Made by a program: the position numbers and the translations under genes. A DNA stretch of 14,030 bases from Alphaproteobacteria bacterium. GTDB lineage: Bacteria; Pseudomonadota; Alphaproteobacteria; Sphingomonadales; Sphingomonadaceae. The stretch lies in assembly GCA_005882415.1 (NCBI GenBank), contig VBAE01000082.1:11374-25403 (forward strand), written 5' to 3'. The notes below the pieces were generated by a model that searched no databases, was not told where the DNA came from, and saw nothing but the letters and a program-made list of their open reading frames with translations. Position 1 is the first letter of the stretch. Every line of letters begins with the position of its first letter. This document shows positions 1 to 9,185 of this stretch, piece by piece.

Positions 1-220
1 CGGGGTCGAAGTTGGCGGCGTCGTCGCCGGGGTCGGAGGCGGTGATCGAGGCCGAGGGGACGACCCAGAGGCTCACTCCCTCCATCCGCCTTGTGTAGGT
101 GTCGCGGGCGTGGCGGAGCGCGATCTCGGCGTCGGGCGCGTGGACCGAGCCGACATGGCGGTGGGACATGCCGCCCTTCGAGCGGACGAAGACTTCCCAC
201 AGGGGCCAGTCGTTGCTCAC
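1..220 (-). CDS. paaB: PaaB, phenylacetyl-CoA epoxidase subunit B (3' end beyond window)
   Basis: This is a small subunit of the multicomponent phenylacetyl-CoA 1,2-epoxidase (PaaABCE). It has no known catalytic residues and links the oxygenase components. The visible 73 residues begin MSNDWPLWEVFVRSKGG and include SHRHVGSVHAPDAEIALRHARD and YTRR. That is the usual PaaB N-terminus and core, and about 20 residues lie beyond base 1. The start is GTG at 220-218, overlapping the paaA stop as GTGA, with an AAGGAGG ribosome site a few bases upstream inside paaA. The overlap implies translational coupling with paaA in one leftward operon, which would normally continue with paaC, paaD and paaE outside the window. 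Identification rests on recognised sequence plus position directly after paaA. Confidence 0.93.
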   Translation of the reverse strand, partial: MSNDWPLWEVFVRSKGGMSHRHVGSVHAPDAEIALRHARDTYTRRMEGVSLWVVPSASITASDPGDDAANFDP

Positions 221-1200
221 GCAGCCTCCTTCCTGCGGCTGTGCTTCTCGGCATAGGCCGCCGCCGCGTCTCTCACCCAGGCGCCTTGTTCCCATGCGTC
301 GCGGCGGGCCTTGATCCGCTCCTTTGCAACCGGGCCTTCGCCGCGGACGACCGCGTAGAATTCCTCCCAGTCGACCTCGCCATAATCGTGGCCGCCCTTG
401 TCCGCGTTCCAGCGCAGGGCCGGATCGGGGACGGTCAGGCCCAGCGCATCCGCCTGGGGCTTGGTGATGTCGACGAACTTCTGGCGGAGCTCGTCATTGG
501 TCTCGCGCTTGATCCGCCAGCGCATCGACTGGGCGGTGTTGGGGCTGTCGGCGTCGGGCGGGCCGAACATCATCAGCGACGGCCACCACCACCGGTTCAA
601 GGCGTCCTGGGCCATCCTCTTCTGGTCGGCCGAGCCGGCGCACATCGCCATCATGATCTCATAGCCCTGGCGCTGGTGGAAGCTCTCCTCCTTGCACACC
701 CGCACCATCGCGCGGGCATAAGGGCCGTAGGAGGTCCGCTGGAGCGGCACCTGGTTCATGATCGCGGCGCCGTCGACCAGCCAGCCGATCGCGCCGATGT
801 CGGCCCAGGTCAGCGTGGGGTAGTTGAAGATGGTGCTGTACTTGGCCTTGCCCGAGTGGAGCGCCTCGATCATCTCCTGCCGCGACGTGCCGAGCGTCTC
901 GGCGGCCGAATAGAGATAGAGGCCGTGCCCCGCCTCGTCCTGCACCTTGGCGAGGAGGATCGCCTTGCGCCTCAGCGACGGCGCGCGGCCGATCCAATTC
1001 CCCTCGGGGAGCATTCCGACGATCTCGCTATGGGCGTGCTGCGAAATCTGCCGGGTGAGGGTGCGCCGGTACGCTTCCGGCATCCAGTCCTTGGGCTCGA
1101 TGAACTCGTCCGCCGCCACCCGCGCCTCGAAGGCAGCGAGCTTGTCCGGATCCTCGAGATTCTGGACCTGCTTGGTCTTGCTGAGCTCGGTCGTGTACAT
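217..1200 (-). CDS. paaA: PaaA, catalytic diiron subunit of phenylacetyl-CoA epoxidase
   Basis: PaaA is the oxygenase alpha subunit that inserts one oxygen atom into the ring of phenylacetyl-CoA to give the 1,2-epoxide, acting in the cytoplasm with PaaB, PaaC and the reductase PaaE. The product is 327 residues, normal for the family. The ferritin-like helices carry the expected metal-ligand motifs DEAGH (residues 88-92) and EESFH (171-175). The family blocks RWWWPSLMMFGPPD (203-216) and NDELRQKFVD (235-244) are also present. The frame stays open for 91 codons upstream, but ATG at 1200 is chosen. It has AGGAG six bases upstream and begins MYTTEL..., whereas the upstream residues look non-coding and overlap the promoter region. 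It is the first gene of the leftward paa operon. Confidence 0.96.
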   Translation of the reverse strand: MYTTELSKTKQVQNLEDPDKLAAFEARVAADEFIEPKDWMPEAYRRTLTRQISQHAHSEIVGMLPEGNWIGRAPSLRRKAILLAKVQDEAGHGLYLYSAAETLGTSRQEMIEALHSGKAKYSTIFNYPTLTWADIGAIGWLVDGAAIMNQVPLQRTSYGPYARAMVRVCKEESFHQRQGYEIMMAMCAGSADQKRMAQDALNRWWWPSLMMFGPPDADSPNTAQSMRWRIKRETNDELRQKFVDITKPQADALGLTVPDPALRWNADKGGHDYGEVDWEEFYAVVRGEGPVAKERIKARRDAWEQGAWVRDAAAAYAEKHSRRKEAA

Positions 1201-1280
1201 CTGTTTCTCCTGCGCGCGCCCTAGCAGGAGGCGCCTTTTGCAGCAACCAACGCACCAATGCGGCCGGGGTGGCCCGAGGT

Positions 1281-1323
1281 GAAGTTCACGAAGTTCAGGG
1301 TCTGGCGCGGAATCCTGAAGTTC
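1281..1323. promoter_or_regulatory. candidate operator: repeated GAAGTTC and imperfect inverted repeat upstream of paaA
   Basis: Three copies of GAAGTTC begin at 1281, 1290 and 1317, with offsets of 9 and 27 bases (multiples of 9). GAAGTTCAGG (1290-1299) and CCTGAAGTTC (1314-1323) also form an inverted repeat with one mismatch around a 14-base spacer. The element lies between the predicted promoter and paaA, where a repressor such as a PaaR/PaaX-type regulator could block transcription. The regulator is not encoded in this window, so the assignment is inference. An RNA structure in the leader is an alternative. Confidence 0.35.
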
Positions 1324-1375
1324 GAGGGGCGGCAGCATGGAAATAGGTCTGTCAGGTGTCAAAGAGCTTCGAGAA

Positions 1376-1404
1376 CATATAGCGAACCAGAGCAGATTCG
1401 TCAA
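1376..1404 (-). promoter_or_regulatory. sigma70-like promoter for the paaAB operon
   Basis: Read on the minus strand, TTGACG (1404-1399) is followed by a 17-base spacer and TATATG (1381-1376). This is a close match to -35/-10 consensus with ideal spacing. It sits just past the stop of the TSUP gene and would give a leader of about 165 bases before paaA. No experimental support is visible, and a closer promoter is not excluded. Confidence 0.5.
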
Positions 1405-1965
1405 CGAGATCACGCCCCCGACGGCGCCGCCGCCGGCGACCCGGGAGCGGCGCCGGCGAAGTCGTCCACGCACGCCGTCTCCCCGCTTCGCCGCCCGGCA
1501 AGCGCGGTGCGGAGCATGATGACGGCCGCATAGAGGACGACGACGATCACCAGCCAGCGCAGAAGCTCGACCGACATGCTCTTGACGACGAAGGCGGCGA
1601 TGAGGACGGCCGGGATCCCGCCGAGCGTGATGCTGAGGATCATCCTTATGTCGGCAGTGCCCTTGCGGACATGGCGCAGGCCCGCAGCGACGCCCATCAA
1701 AGCCCCGCCCGCCGCCATGATCGGGAAAGCGAGGCGCGGGTCGAAACCCATCAGGCTGAACATGATCAGGGTCGGCGCGTAATGGCCGACGCCGTAATTG
1801 ACGAGCAGGCCGAACAGGAAGTTGCCGACGAAGGCCGCGGCCATCAGGCCCGGCGGCAAAGAGGACGCGGTTCCGCCGGCCGGCATCAGACCGAGCGCGG
1901 CCAGCGCGTAGAGGAAGGCCGCCAGAAGCAGCGCGCAGCCGACGACCACCTGCACCAGCCAGATT

Positions 1966-3723
<1,758 letters not shown>

Positions 3724-3767
3724 GCCCGGCCTTTACCTTGGCCGCGCCGCCTGATCTACAGTGCAGC

Positions 3768-4547
3768 ATGGCCTACGAAACGATCCTCTTCTCGCTCGAC
3801 GGCGGCATTGCGCGTCTGACGCTGAACCGGCCGGAGCGGCTGAACAGCTTTACCGTGAAGATGCACGAGGAGGTGGCGGACGCGCTTTCCTCGCTCGAGG
3901 GCGCGCGGGTGCTGGTGGTGACGGGGGCGGGGCGCGGCTTTTGTGCGGGGCAGGATCTGGGCGACCGGGCGGTGGCGCCGGGGGAGGCGGTGGACCTCGG
4001 CCATTCGGTGGAGACTTATTACAATCCGCTGATCCGGAGGCTTACGTCTTTGCCCTTCCCGGTGATCGCGCGGGTGAACGGCGTGGCGGCGGGCGCTGGG
4101 GCCAATATCGCTTTGGCGTGCGACGTGGTGGTGGCGGGGAAATCGGCGAAGTTCATCCAGTCGTTCGCGAATATCGGGCTTATTCCGGACAGCGGCGGGA
4201 CCTGGGTCTTGCCGCGTTTGGTGGGGCAGGCGCGGGCGCTGGGGCTGGCGCTGACTGCGGAGCCGCTGTCCGCCGAGCGTGCGGCGGAGTGGGGGCTGAT
4301 CTGGAAGGCTGTCGAGGATGAGGCGCTGGACGCGGAGGTCGATGCGCTGGCCGAGCGGTTCGCGGCGGCGCCGACGCTGGGGCTGGCGCGGATCAAGAAG
4401 ATGATCCGGGAGAGTTGGGGGCACTCGCTGGACGAGGAGCTCGACCTGCAGCGGGATGCGATGCGGGAGCTGGGCTATTCGGACGATTATCGCGAGGGGG
4501 TGGCGGCGTTCATGGAAAAGCGGAAGCCGAGTTTCAGGGGGCGGTAG
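3768..4547 (+). CDS. paaG: PaaG, 1,2-epoxyphenylacetyl-CoA isomerase (crotonase family)
   Basis: PaaG converts ring-1,2-epoxyphenylacetyl-CoA to oxepin-CoA and can also shift double bonds in later intermediates. The 259-residue product is a typical crotonase. GRGFCAGQDL (56-64) and NGVAAGAGANIALACD (104-119) supply the oxyanion hole. IGLIPDSGGTWVLPRLVG (137-153) is the diagnostic PaaG stretch, with D141 the expected catalytic aspartate. ATG at 3768 is preferred over the in-frame TTG at 3738 because MAYETILFSLDGG matches the family start. No clear ribosome site precedes it, so it may be translated leaderless. It diverges from the thiolase across 44 bases and converges on the PLP enzyme through repeat copy B. 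Confidence 0.92.
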   Translation: MAYETILFSLDGGIARLTLNRPERLNSFTVKMHEEVADALSSLEGARVLVVTGAGRGFCAGQDLGDRAVAPGEAVDLGHSVETYYNPLIRRLTSLPFPVIARVNGVAAGAGANIALACDVVVAGKSAKFIQSFANIGLIPDSGGTWVLPRLVGQARALGLALTAEPLSAERAAEWGLIWKAVEDEALDAEVDALAERFAAAPTLGLARIKKMIRESWGHSLDEELDLQRDAMRELGYSDDYREGVAAFMEKRKPSFRGR

Positions 4548-4676
4548 GCCCCTCCACCACACTTCGTGTGGTCCCCCTCCCCATGGGCTTCGCCCACAGG
4601 GAGGACCAGAAAGCCTCAATCCTCCCTGTCGCGAAGCGATGGGGAGGGGGACCGGACGAAGTCCGGTGGAGGGGCC
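4547..4676. repeat. nested inverted repeat, copy B, between convergent genes
   Basis: Three perfect arm pairs nest around a 16-base centre (4605-4620). They are GGCCCCTCCACC (4547-4558) with GGTGGAGGGGCC (4665-4676), GTCCCCCTCCCCA (4571-4583) with TGGGGAGGGGGAC (4640-4652), and CAGGGAGG (4597-4604) with CCTCCCTG (4621-4628). Small hairpins such as TGGGC-TTC-GCCCA and CCGGAC-GAA-GTCCGG fill the gaps. Its place between the 3' ends of paaG and the dehydratase suits a bidirectional terminator. The two units are tail to tail, opposite to copy C. Confidence 0.85.
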
Positions 4677-4684
4677 ACGCGGGA

Positions 4685-5644
4685 TCAGCCGGTCACCAGC
4701 TCAGCGAATTTCTTCAGGTCTATGTTGCCGCCCGAGACGACGCAGACGATTGGGCCCTGCCCTGCTCGGCCGGTCAAAGCGGCGGCCAACGCTAGCGCTC
4801 CGGCGCCTTCCGAAATCACCCTCGCTTTGTCGGCGATGAAGCGCATGGCTTCGCGGGTTTCGTCGAGGGTTACGGTGACCGCGCCGTCTACCACCGCCTG
4901 CATCCTCTCCCACATCCGCTCCGTCACGCTTTGGCCGCCGGCGCCGTCGACGAAGGTGGGTTGCCAGGCGAGGAAGCGGCGGGGGCCGCCTTCGCGCAGA
5001 GAGAGGGCGTAGGGGGCGGCGGTTTCGGGTTCGGCGCCGAGGACGCGGACGTCGGGCCTCAGCGCTTTGACCGCGCTGCCGACGCCGGTGATGAGGCCGC
5101 CGCCGCCGATGGCGGTTATGACCGTGGCGACGGCGGGGCAGTCCTCCAAAATCTCCAGGCCCATCGTGCCGTGGCCGGCGATGAAGTCTTGGTTGTCGAA
5201 GGGGTGGATGAAGGTGCCTTCCATCCCTTCATAAGCGTGGGCTTCGGCGGCCTGCCAGGCCTGCTGGTAGGAGACTGGGACGATCCGTGCGCCCAATGCG
5301 CGCATCCGGTCCAGCTTGGTCTGGGGGGCGGTTTCGATCGCAACGACCGAGCAGGGGATTCCGGCGGCGCGGGCGGCGAAAGCGACGCCCTGCCCGGCAT
5401 TGCCGGCGCTGACCGTCCAGACTCCGCGGGCGCGCTCCTCCGGGCCGAGCTTCGCCACCGCATTGGCGGCGCCGCGGATCTTGTAGGCGTTGGTCGGTTG
5501 GAGGTTCTCGAGCTTGAGGCGGATGTCGGGGCCGCCCTGCCCTAGGTGCAGCCTCATCAAAGGCGTGCGCAGGACGATGGGGGCTATGCGTTCGCGGGCC
5601 GCCTCTATGTCGGCCAGGGCGATCGGTCTTACGGCTTCCGGCAT
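4685..5644 (-). CDS. threonine/serine dehydratase-like PLP enzyme (fold type II)
   Basis: This is a 319-residue pyridoxal-phosphate enzyme of the threonine dehydratase/serine racemase family, without the C-terminal regulatory ACT domain of biosynthetic IlvA. The Schiff-base lysine is K55 in PTNAYKIRGA, a variant of the usual SFKxRGA. SAGNAGQG (79-86) holds the substrate loop, GGGGL (180-184) binds the cofactor phosphate and SGGN (304-307) closes the active site. ATG at 5644 is chosen because GGAGG lies five bases upstream. The in-frame GTG at 5650 falls inside that ribosome site. Likely reactions are deamination of L-threonine or L-serine to a 2-oxo acid, or a related hydroxy-amino-acid reaction. 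It is divergent from paaZ with only 34 bases between, and no direct role in phenylacetate breakdown is evident. Confidence 0.87.
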   Translation of the reverse strand: MPEAVRPIALADIEAARERIAPIVLRTPLMRLHLGQGGPDIRLKLENLQPTNAYKIRGAANAVAKLGPEERARGVWTVSAGNAGQGVAFAARAAGIPCSVVAIETAPQTKLDRMRALGARIVPVSYQQAWQAAEAHAYEGMEGTFIHPFDNQDFIAGHGTMGLEILEDCPAVATVITAIGGGGLITGVGSAVKALRPDVRVLGAEPETAAPYALSLREGGPRRFLAWQPTFVDGAGGQSVTERMWERMQAVVDGAVTVTLDETREAMRFIADKARVISEGAGALALAAALTGRAGQGPIVCVVSGGNIDLKKFAELVTG

Positions 5645-5678
5645 TTCCACCTCCGTGCCATCCTTCTAAGGAAGAAGC

Positions 5679-6797
5679 ATGAAGACACTCAAGCTGCTCA
5701 ATTACGCCGCCGACGCCTGGTATGAGGCGCCCGAGGGCTCGCTCGCCGAAGTGCCGAGCGCGATCACCGGCGAAACCGTCGCGCTGACCGGGAGCCAGGG
5801 GCTCGATTTCAGGGCGATGCTCGACCATGCGCGAAGGGTCGGCGGGCCGGCCCTGCGCGCGATGACCTTCCACGAGCGGGCGTGGATGCTGAAAGACCTC
5901 GCCAATGCGGTGATGGCGCGCAAGGAGGAGCTGTACGAGCTCAATTACGAGACCGGGGCGACCCGGACCGACGGCTGGATCGACATCGAGGGCGGGGCGG
6001 GAACGCTCTATTCCTTCTCGTCCAAGGGACGGCGGGAGCTTCCCAATAGCCGCGTGCTGGTGGATGGGGCGATGGAGCCTCTGTCGAAGGGCGGGACCTT
6101 CGTCGGCCAGCATGTCTTCACGCCGCTGCACGGGGTGGCGGTGCATATCAACGCCTTCAACTTCCCGGTGTGGGGGATGCTGGAGAAATTGGCGCCGACC
6201 CTGCTCGCGGGGGTGCCGGCGATCGTCAAGCCGGCGTCCGCGACGGGCTATCTCGCCGAGGCGGCGTTCCGGGTGATGATCGAGGCGGGGGTGCTTCCGC
6301 CGGGGGCTCTGCAACTGGTGATGGGCGGCGTCGGCGATCTGTTCGACCATCTCACCTTGCAGGACGTGGTGAGCTTCACCGGGTCCGCGCAGACGGCGAT
6401 GAAGCTCCAGTCGCACCCGGTGATCGCTCGGGAGAGCGTTCGGTTCATCGCCGAGCGGGACAGTTTGAACGCCTCGATCCTCGGGCCGGACGCTGGGCCG
6501 GGGACTCCGGAGTTCGACCTTTTCGTCAAGGAAGTGGCGCGGGAGATGACGGTGAAGGCCGGGCAGAAATGCACCGCCATCCGCCGCGCCTTCGCCCCCG
6601 CCGAGCATATCGACGCGGTGGAGGAGGCCCTGAGGGCGCGGCTTGCGCAGGTGCGGATCGGGGATCCGCGTGAGGAGGGCGTCACGATGGGTGCGCTTGC
6701 CAGCCAGGCGCAGGTGAATGGCGTGCGGGCGGCGGTGGCGGAGCTTGCCAAGTCGGCGCGGATCGTTGCGGCCCTGGGGGAGCGATGCGGTCCATGA
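5679..6797 (+). pseudogene. paaZ: PaaZ, N-terminal aldehyde dehydrogenase part (frameshifted gene)
   Basis: PaaZ is a fused enzyme. Its hydratase half opens oxepin-CoA, and its NADP-dependent aldehyde dehydrogenase half oxidises the resulting semialdehyde to 3-oxo-5,6-dehydrosuberyl-CoA. This part starts at ATG 5679 after an AAGGAAG site and is clear PaaZ to about residue 363. It has NAFNFPVWG (158-166), FTGSAQTA (233-240), E259 in FIAERDSLN and catalytic C298 in AGQKCTAIRR. It then ends at a frameshifted stop after residue 372. The remaining dehydrogenase sequence resumes one frame over near 6781. By comparison with E. coli PaaZ as I recall it, about 22 residues, including the FFxPTLL segment, are also absent at the junction. 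A functional dehydrogenase is therefore unlikely unless the sequence is in error. Confidence 0.88.
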
Positions 6798-7629
6798 CGT
6801 GGAGGCGTTCGGGCCGGTGTCGACAATCATGCCTTACCGCGATCTCAACGACGCGATCGCGCTGGCCAATCGCGGCATGGGGAGCCTGGCGCTGTCGCTG
6901 TTCACCTTCGACGCGGAAGTAGCGGAGGCGTTCGTGCTCGGCGCGGGCGCCTATCATGGGCGGATGATGATCGTCGACCGGACCTCGGCGAAGGAATCGA
7001 CCGGGCACGGCTCACCGCTGCCCGTCCTCGTCCATGGCGGGCCCGGGCGGGCCGGCGGCGGCGAGGAGATGGGCGGCATCCGCGGGGTGAAGCACTACAT
7101 GCAGCGCACGGCGTTGCAGGGCTCGCCGGCGGTGCTGTCGAGCGTGGTGAAGCAGTGGCTCCCCGGCGCGCCGAAGGTGGAGGGGGACGTGCACCCGTTT
7201 CGCAAGCGTATTTCCGAGCTGGAGATCGGCTATACGCTTAAGACCGCCAGCCGGACGGTGACGCTCGAGGATATCGAGCATTTCGCCCATTTCACCGGCG
7301 ACACTTTCTACGCCCATATGGACGAGGAGGCGGCCAAAGCGAGCCCGATCTTCGAGGGCCGGGTGGCGCACGGCTATCTGATCCTGAGCTTCGCCGCAGG
7401 GCTCTTCGTAGAGCCGGCGCCGGGGCCGGTGCTGGCCAATACGGGGCTTGAGAATCTGCGCTTCCAGACGCCGCTCTACCCGGGCGATTCGATGCGGGTG
7501 GAGCTGACGGTGAAGACCAAGAGCGTCCGCGACGAGGAGAAGGGCGAGGTCCGCTGGGCCGTCTACGTCTTCAATCAGAAGGACGAGGTGGTGGCGAGCT
7601 ACGACCTGCTGACGATGAATACCCCGTGA
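6781..7629 (+). pseudogene. paaZ: PaaZ, C-terminal part: end of dehydrogenase plus MaoC-like hydratase domain
   Basis: In the +1 frame relative to the N-terminal part, PaaZ similarity resumes at SDAVHDVEAFGPV and runs unbroken to the TGA at 7629. It includes SAKESTGHGSPLP and GVKHYMQRTALQGSP of the dehydrogenase fold. The whole R-specific hydratase (MaoC-like) domain follows from about 7180, with GDTFYAHMD holding the expected catalytic Asp (7300-7302) and His (7315-7317). The frame opens upstream to an ATG at 6718, but those residues do not match PaaZ. No good ribosome site is evident for an internal start, although one may be used. If made, this piece could still open oxepin-CoA without oxidising the aldehyde. 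Its stop overlaps the next gene's GTG start as GTGA. Confidence 0.85.
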
Positions 7630-8312
7630 TCGAAAAGGTGCGGGTGGTGCGGCGATTTCCGCACGATCCGGAAGCGTTCACCCAGGGCCTGCTCTGGCAT
7701 CAGGGACGGCTGTTCGAGAGCACCGGGCTGGTCGGGCGGTCGAGTGTGCGAGAGGTGCAGCTGGAGGACGGGGCGGTGCTTCGGTCTTACGCGCTTACCG
7801 CGCCTATCTTCGGCGAAGGGCTGGCGGCCGTGGGTGACGAGATCGTCAGCCTCACGTGGTGGAACGGCATCGCCCTTCGATGGGATGTTGAGCGGCTGGA
7901 GCTCAAGGGCGCTTTCCCCAATCCCCGCGAGGCGTGGGGGCTTACGGGGGATGGGACGGAGCTGGTGATGAGCGACGGGACGAACGTCCTGCGCTTCTTC
8001 GACCCAGAGGGTTTCCAGCTGCTGCGCGAGCTGGAGGTGCATTTCGACGGCCGCCCGGTGACGGGGCTCAACGAGCTGCAATGGGTGGAGGGGGAGATCC
8101 TCGCCAATCTCTGGCCCGAGCCGCTGATCGCACGGATCGATCCGGGTTCGGGGGCAGTCACGGGCTGGATCGACCTAACGCCCTTGCTTAAGGAATGCGG
8201 CTCCGGCGACCCGGAGCGGGTGGCGAATGGCATCGCCTGGGACCCGGACGCCCGCCGCCTGTTCGTCACCGGCAAGAACTGGCCGTGGCTGTACGAGATC
8301 GCCTTCCCTTAG
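7626..8312 (+). CDS. glutaminyl-peptide cyclotransferase, five-bladed propeller type
   Basis: This family (plant papaya-type glutamine cyclotransferase) converts N-terminal glutamine of peptides to pyroglutamate. The 228-residue product shows the repeated blades of the fold. FPHDPEAFTQGLLW (11-24), STGLVGRSSVREVQL (32-46), FGEGLA, EAWGLTGDGTELVMSDGT and the signature GLNELQWVEGEILANLW, followed by VANGIAWDPD, match the family well. The start is GTG at 7626, overlapping the paaZ stop, so it is probably translated by coupling from the paaZ message. No signal peptide is seen, whereas many relatives are exported. It may therefore be cytoplasmic. Its 3' end overlaps the stop of the convergent FNT gene by four bases (TTAG). 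A link to phenylacetate metabolism is not apparent. Confidence 0.87.
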   Translation: MIEKVRVVRRFPHDPEAFTQGLLWHQGRLFESTGLVGRSSVREVQLEDGAVLRSYALTAPIFGEGLAAVGDEIVSLTWWNGIALRWDVERLELKGAFPNPREAWGLTGDGTELVMSDGTNVLRFFDPEGFQLLRELEVHFDGRPVTGLNELQWVEGEILANLWPEPLIARIDPGSGAVTGWIDLTPLLKECGSGDPERVANGIAWDPDARRLFVTGKNWPWLYEIAFP

Positions 8313-9124
8313 ATCTCCTCTTTCACCTGGGCGTGGGCGAGCATGGCGAAGAGGCCGGTGCCGCCGATGACGTTGCCGATGAAGGCGGGGATGAGGAAGC
8401 CGGCGACCACCCAGCCGATGCCCGCCTGGCCGGCCCAGAGCAAAAGGAACGCCTCGGCGGCTCCGGCGATGACGTGGGTGAAGCCGCAGATCGCGATCGG
8501 GTAGGTGAGCGCGATCACGATCCAGAAGCCCGAATCGTCGGCGGCGGAGCGGATCCAGGCGACGGAGGCGATCAGGAAGCCGGCGGGGATGCCCTGTAGC
8601 ATCATCTCGGCGGGGCTCTTGTCGAGCAGCTTGGCGGAGACTTCGAGCATCGCCCGGGTCAGGTCGACCGATTGCAGGTCGAGGTAAATGGCAGCGGCGG
8701 CGATCGCTGCGGCGCCGACGATGTTACCGAAGAGGACGATGGCCCAGAGGCGGCCGGTGCGGGCGAAATTGCGCGCGGTGCGCTCGCGCATCAGCGGCAG
8801 GACGGCGACCATCGTATGTTCGGTGAAGAGCTGCATCCGGCCGAGAATGACGATCATGAAGCCGAGGCAGTAGCCGAAGCCCGCAACCAGCTCGCGCCAG
8901 GGGGCGTCGGGCAGGCGCTGGTGGAGCGCGCCCTGGGCTGCGACCGACGCCATGATCGCGATCCCCGCGGCGAGGCCGGACCAGAAGAGCGACCCCGCCG
9001 GGCGGTCGAGCTCATCGTCGCCTTGCTTCGAGACCGCGGCATGGACCACCTTGGCGGTCGGCGGGCTGCGCTCCTCGACCTCGCGCTCTTCCTCCTCGCT
9101 CAGCGGCGGCGCGTCCTCGGCCAT
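8309..9124 (-). CDS. formate/nitrite transporter (FNT) family channel
   Basis: This is a 271-residue inner-membrane protein with a charged, acidic N-terminal tail (about residues 1-45) and about six hydrophobic segments. FNT hallmarks are GRMQLFTEHT (95-104), FGNIVGA (132-138), THVIAGAAEAF (216-226, containing the pore histidine H217) and GNVIGGTGL (250-258). FocA/NirC relatives form pentameric channels for formate, nitrite or hydrosulfide. The acidic N-terminal extension is more like YfdC-type members, whose substrate is not settled, so I do not name one. ATG at 9124 follows AGGGAGAG. It is the last gene of a leftward pair with the serine hydrolase 61 bases upstream and may be transcribed alone. 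Confidence 0.88.
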   Translation of the reverse strand: MAEDAPPLSEEEEREVEERSPPTAKVVHAAVSKQGDDELDRPAGSLFWSGLAAGIAIMASVAAQGALHQRLPDAPWRELVAGFGYCLGFMIVILGRMQLFTEHTMVAVLPLMRERTARNFARTGRLWAIVLFGNIVGAAAIAAAAIYLDLQSVDLTRAMLEVSAKLLDKSPAEMMLQGIPAGFLIASVAWIRSAADDSGFWIVIALTYPIAICGFTHVIAGAAEAFLLLWAGQAGIGWVVAGFLIPAFIGNVIGGTGLFAMLAHAQVKEEI

Positions 9125-9153
9125 GGCGACTCTCCCTGTCGTTCGGGAGGCGT

Positions 9154-9176
9154 AACCGGGCGTCGCGGACGCGGTT
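9154..9176 (-). terminator. possible stem-loop after the serine hydrolase gene
   Basis: AACC...GGTT enclosing GCGTC-GCG-GACGC (with a two-base bulge) forms a GC-rich hairpin ten bases past the serine hydrolase stop codon. There is no T-run after it, so it is a weak terminator candidate or simply an RNA-stabilising stem. Confidence 0.3.
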
Positions 9177-9185
9177 CCGCCACGA

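Noticed and set aside
91..1224. Rightward 377-codon frame antisense to paaA/paaB
   Set aside because: Low-complexity shadow of paaAB in GC-rich DNA.
1201..1473. In-frame N-terminal extension of PaaA by 91 residues
   Set aside because: It covers the promoter and the TSUP end, its residues do not look like PaaA, and ATG 1200 has a good ribosome site and the normal family start.
6768..6800. Programmed ribosomal frameshift in paaZ at the GGGGG run
   Set aside because: A shift could join the frames but would still leave a protein lacking about 20 conserved residues, and no stimulatory structure or known slippery heptamer is evident.
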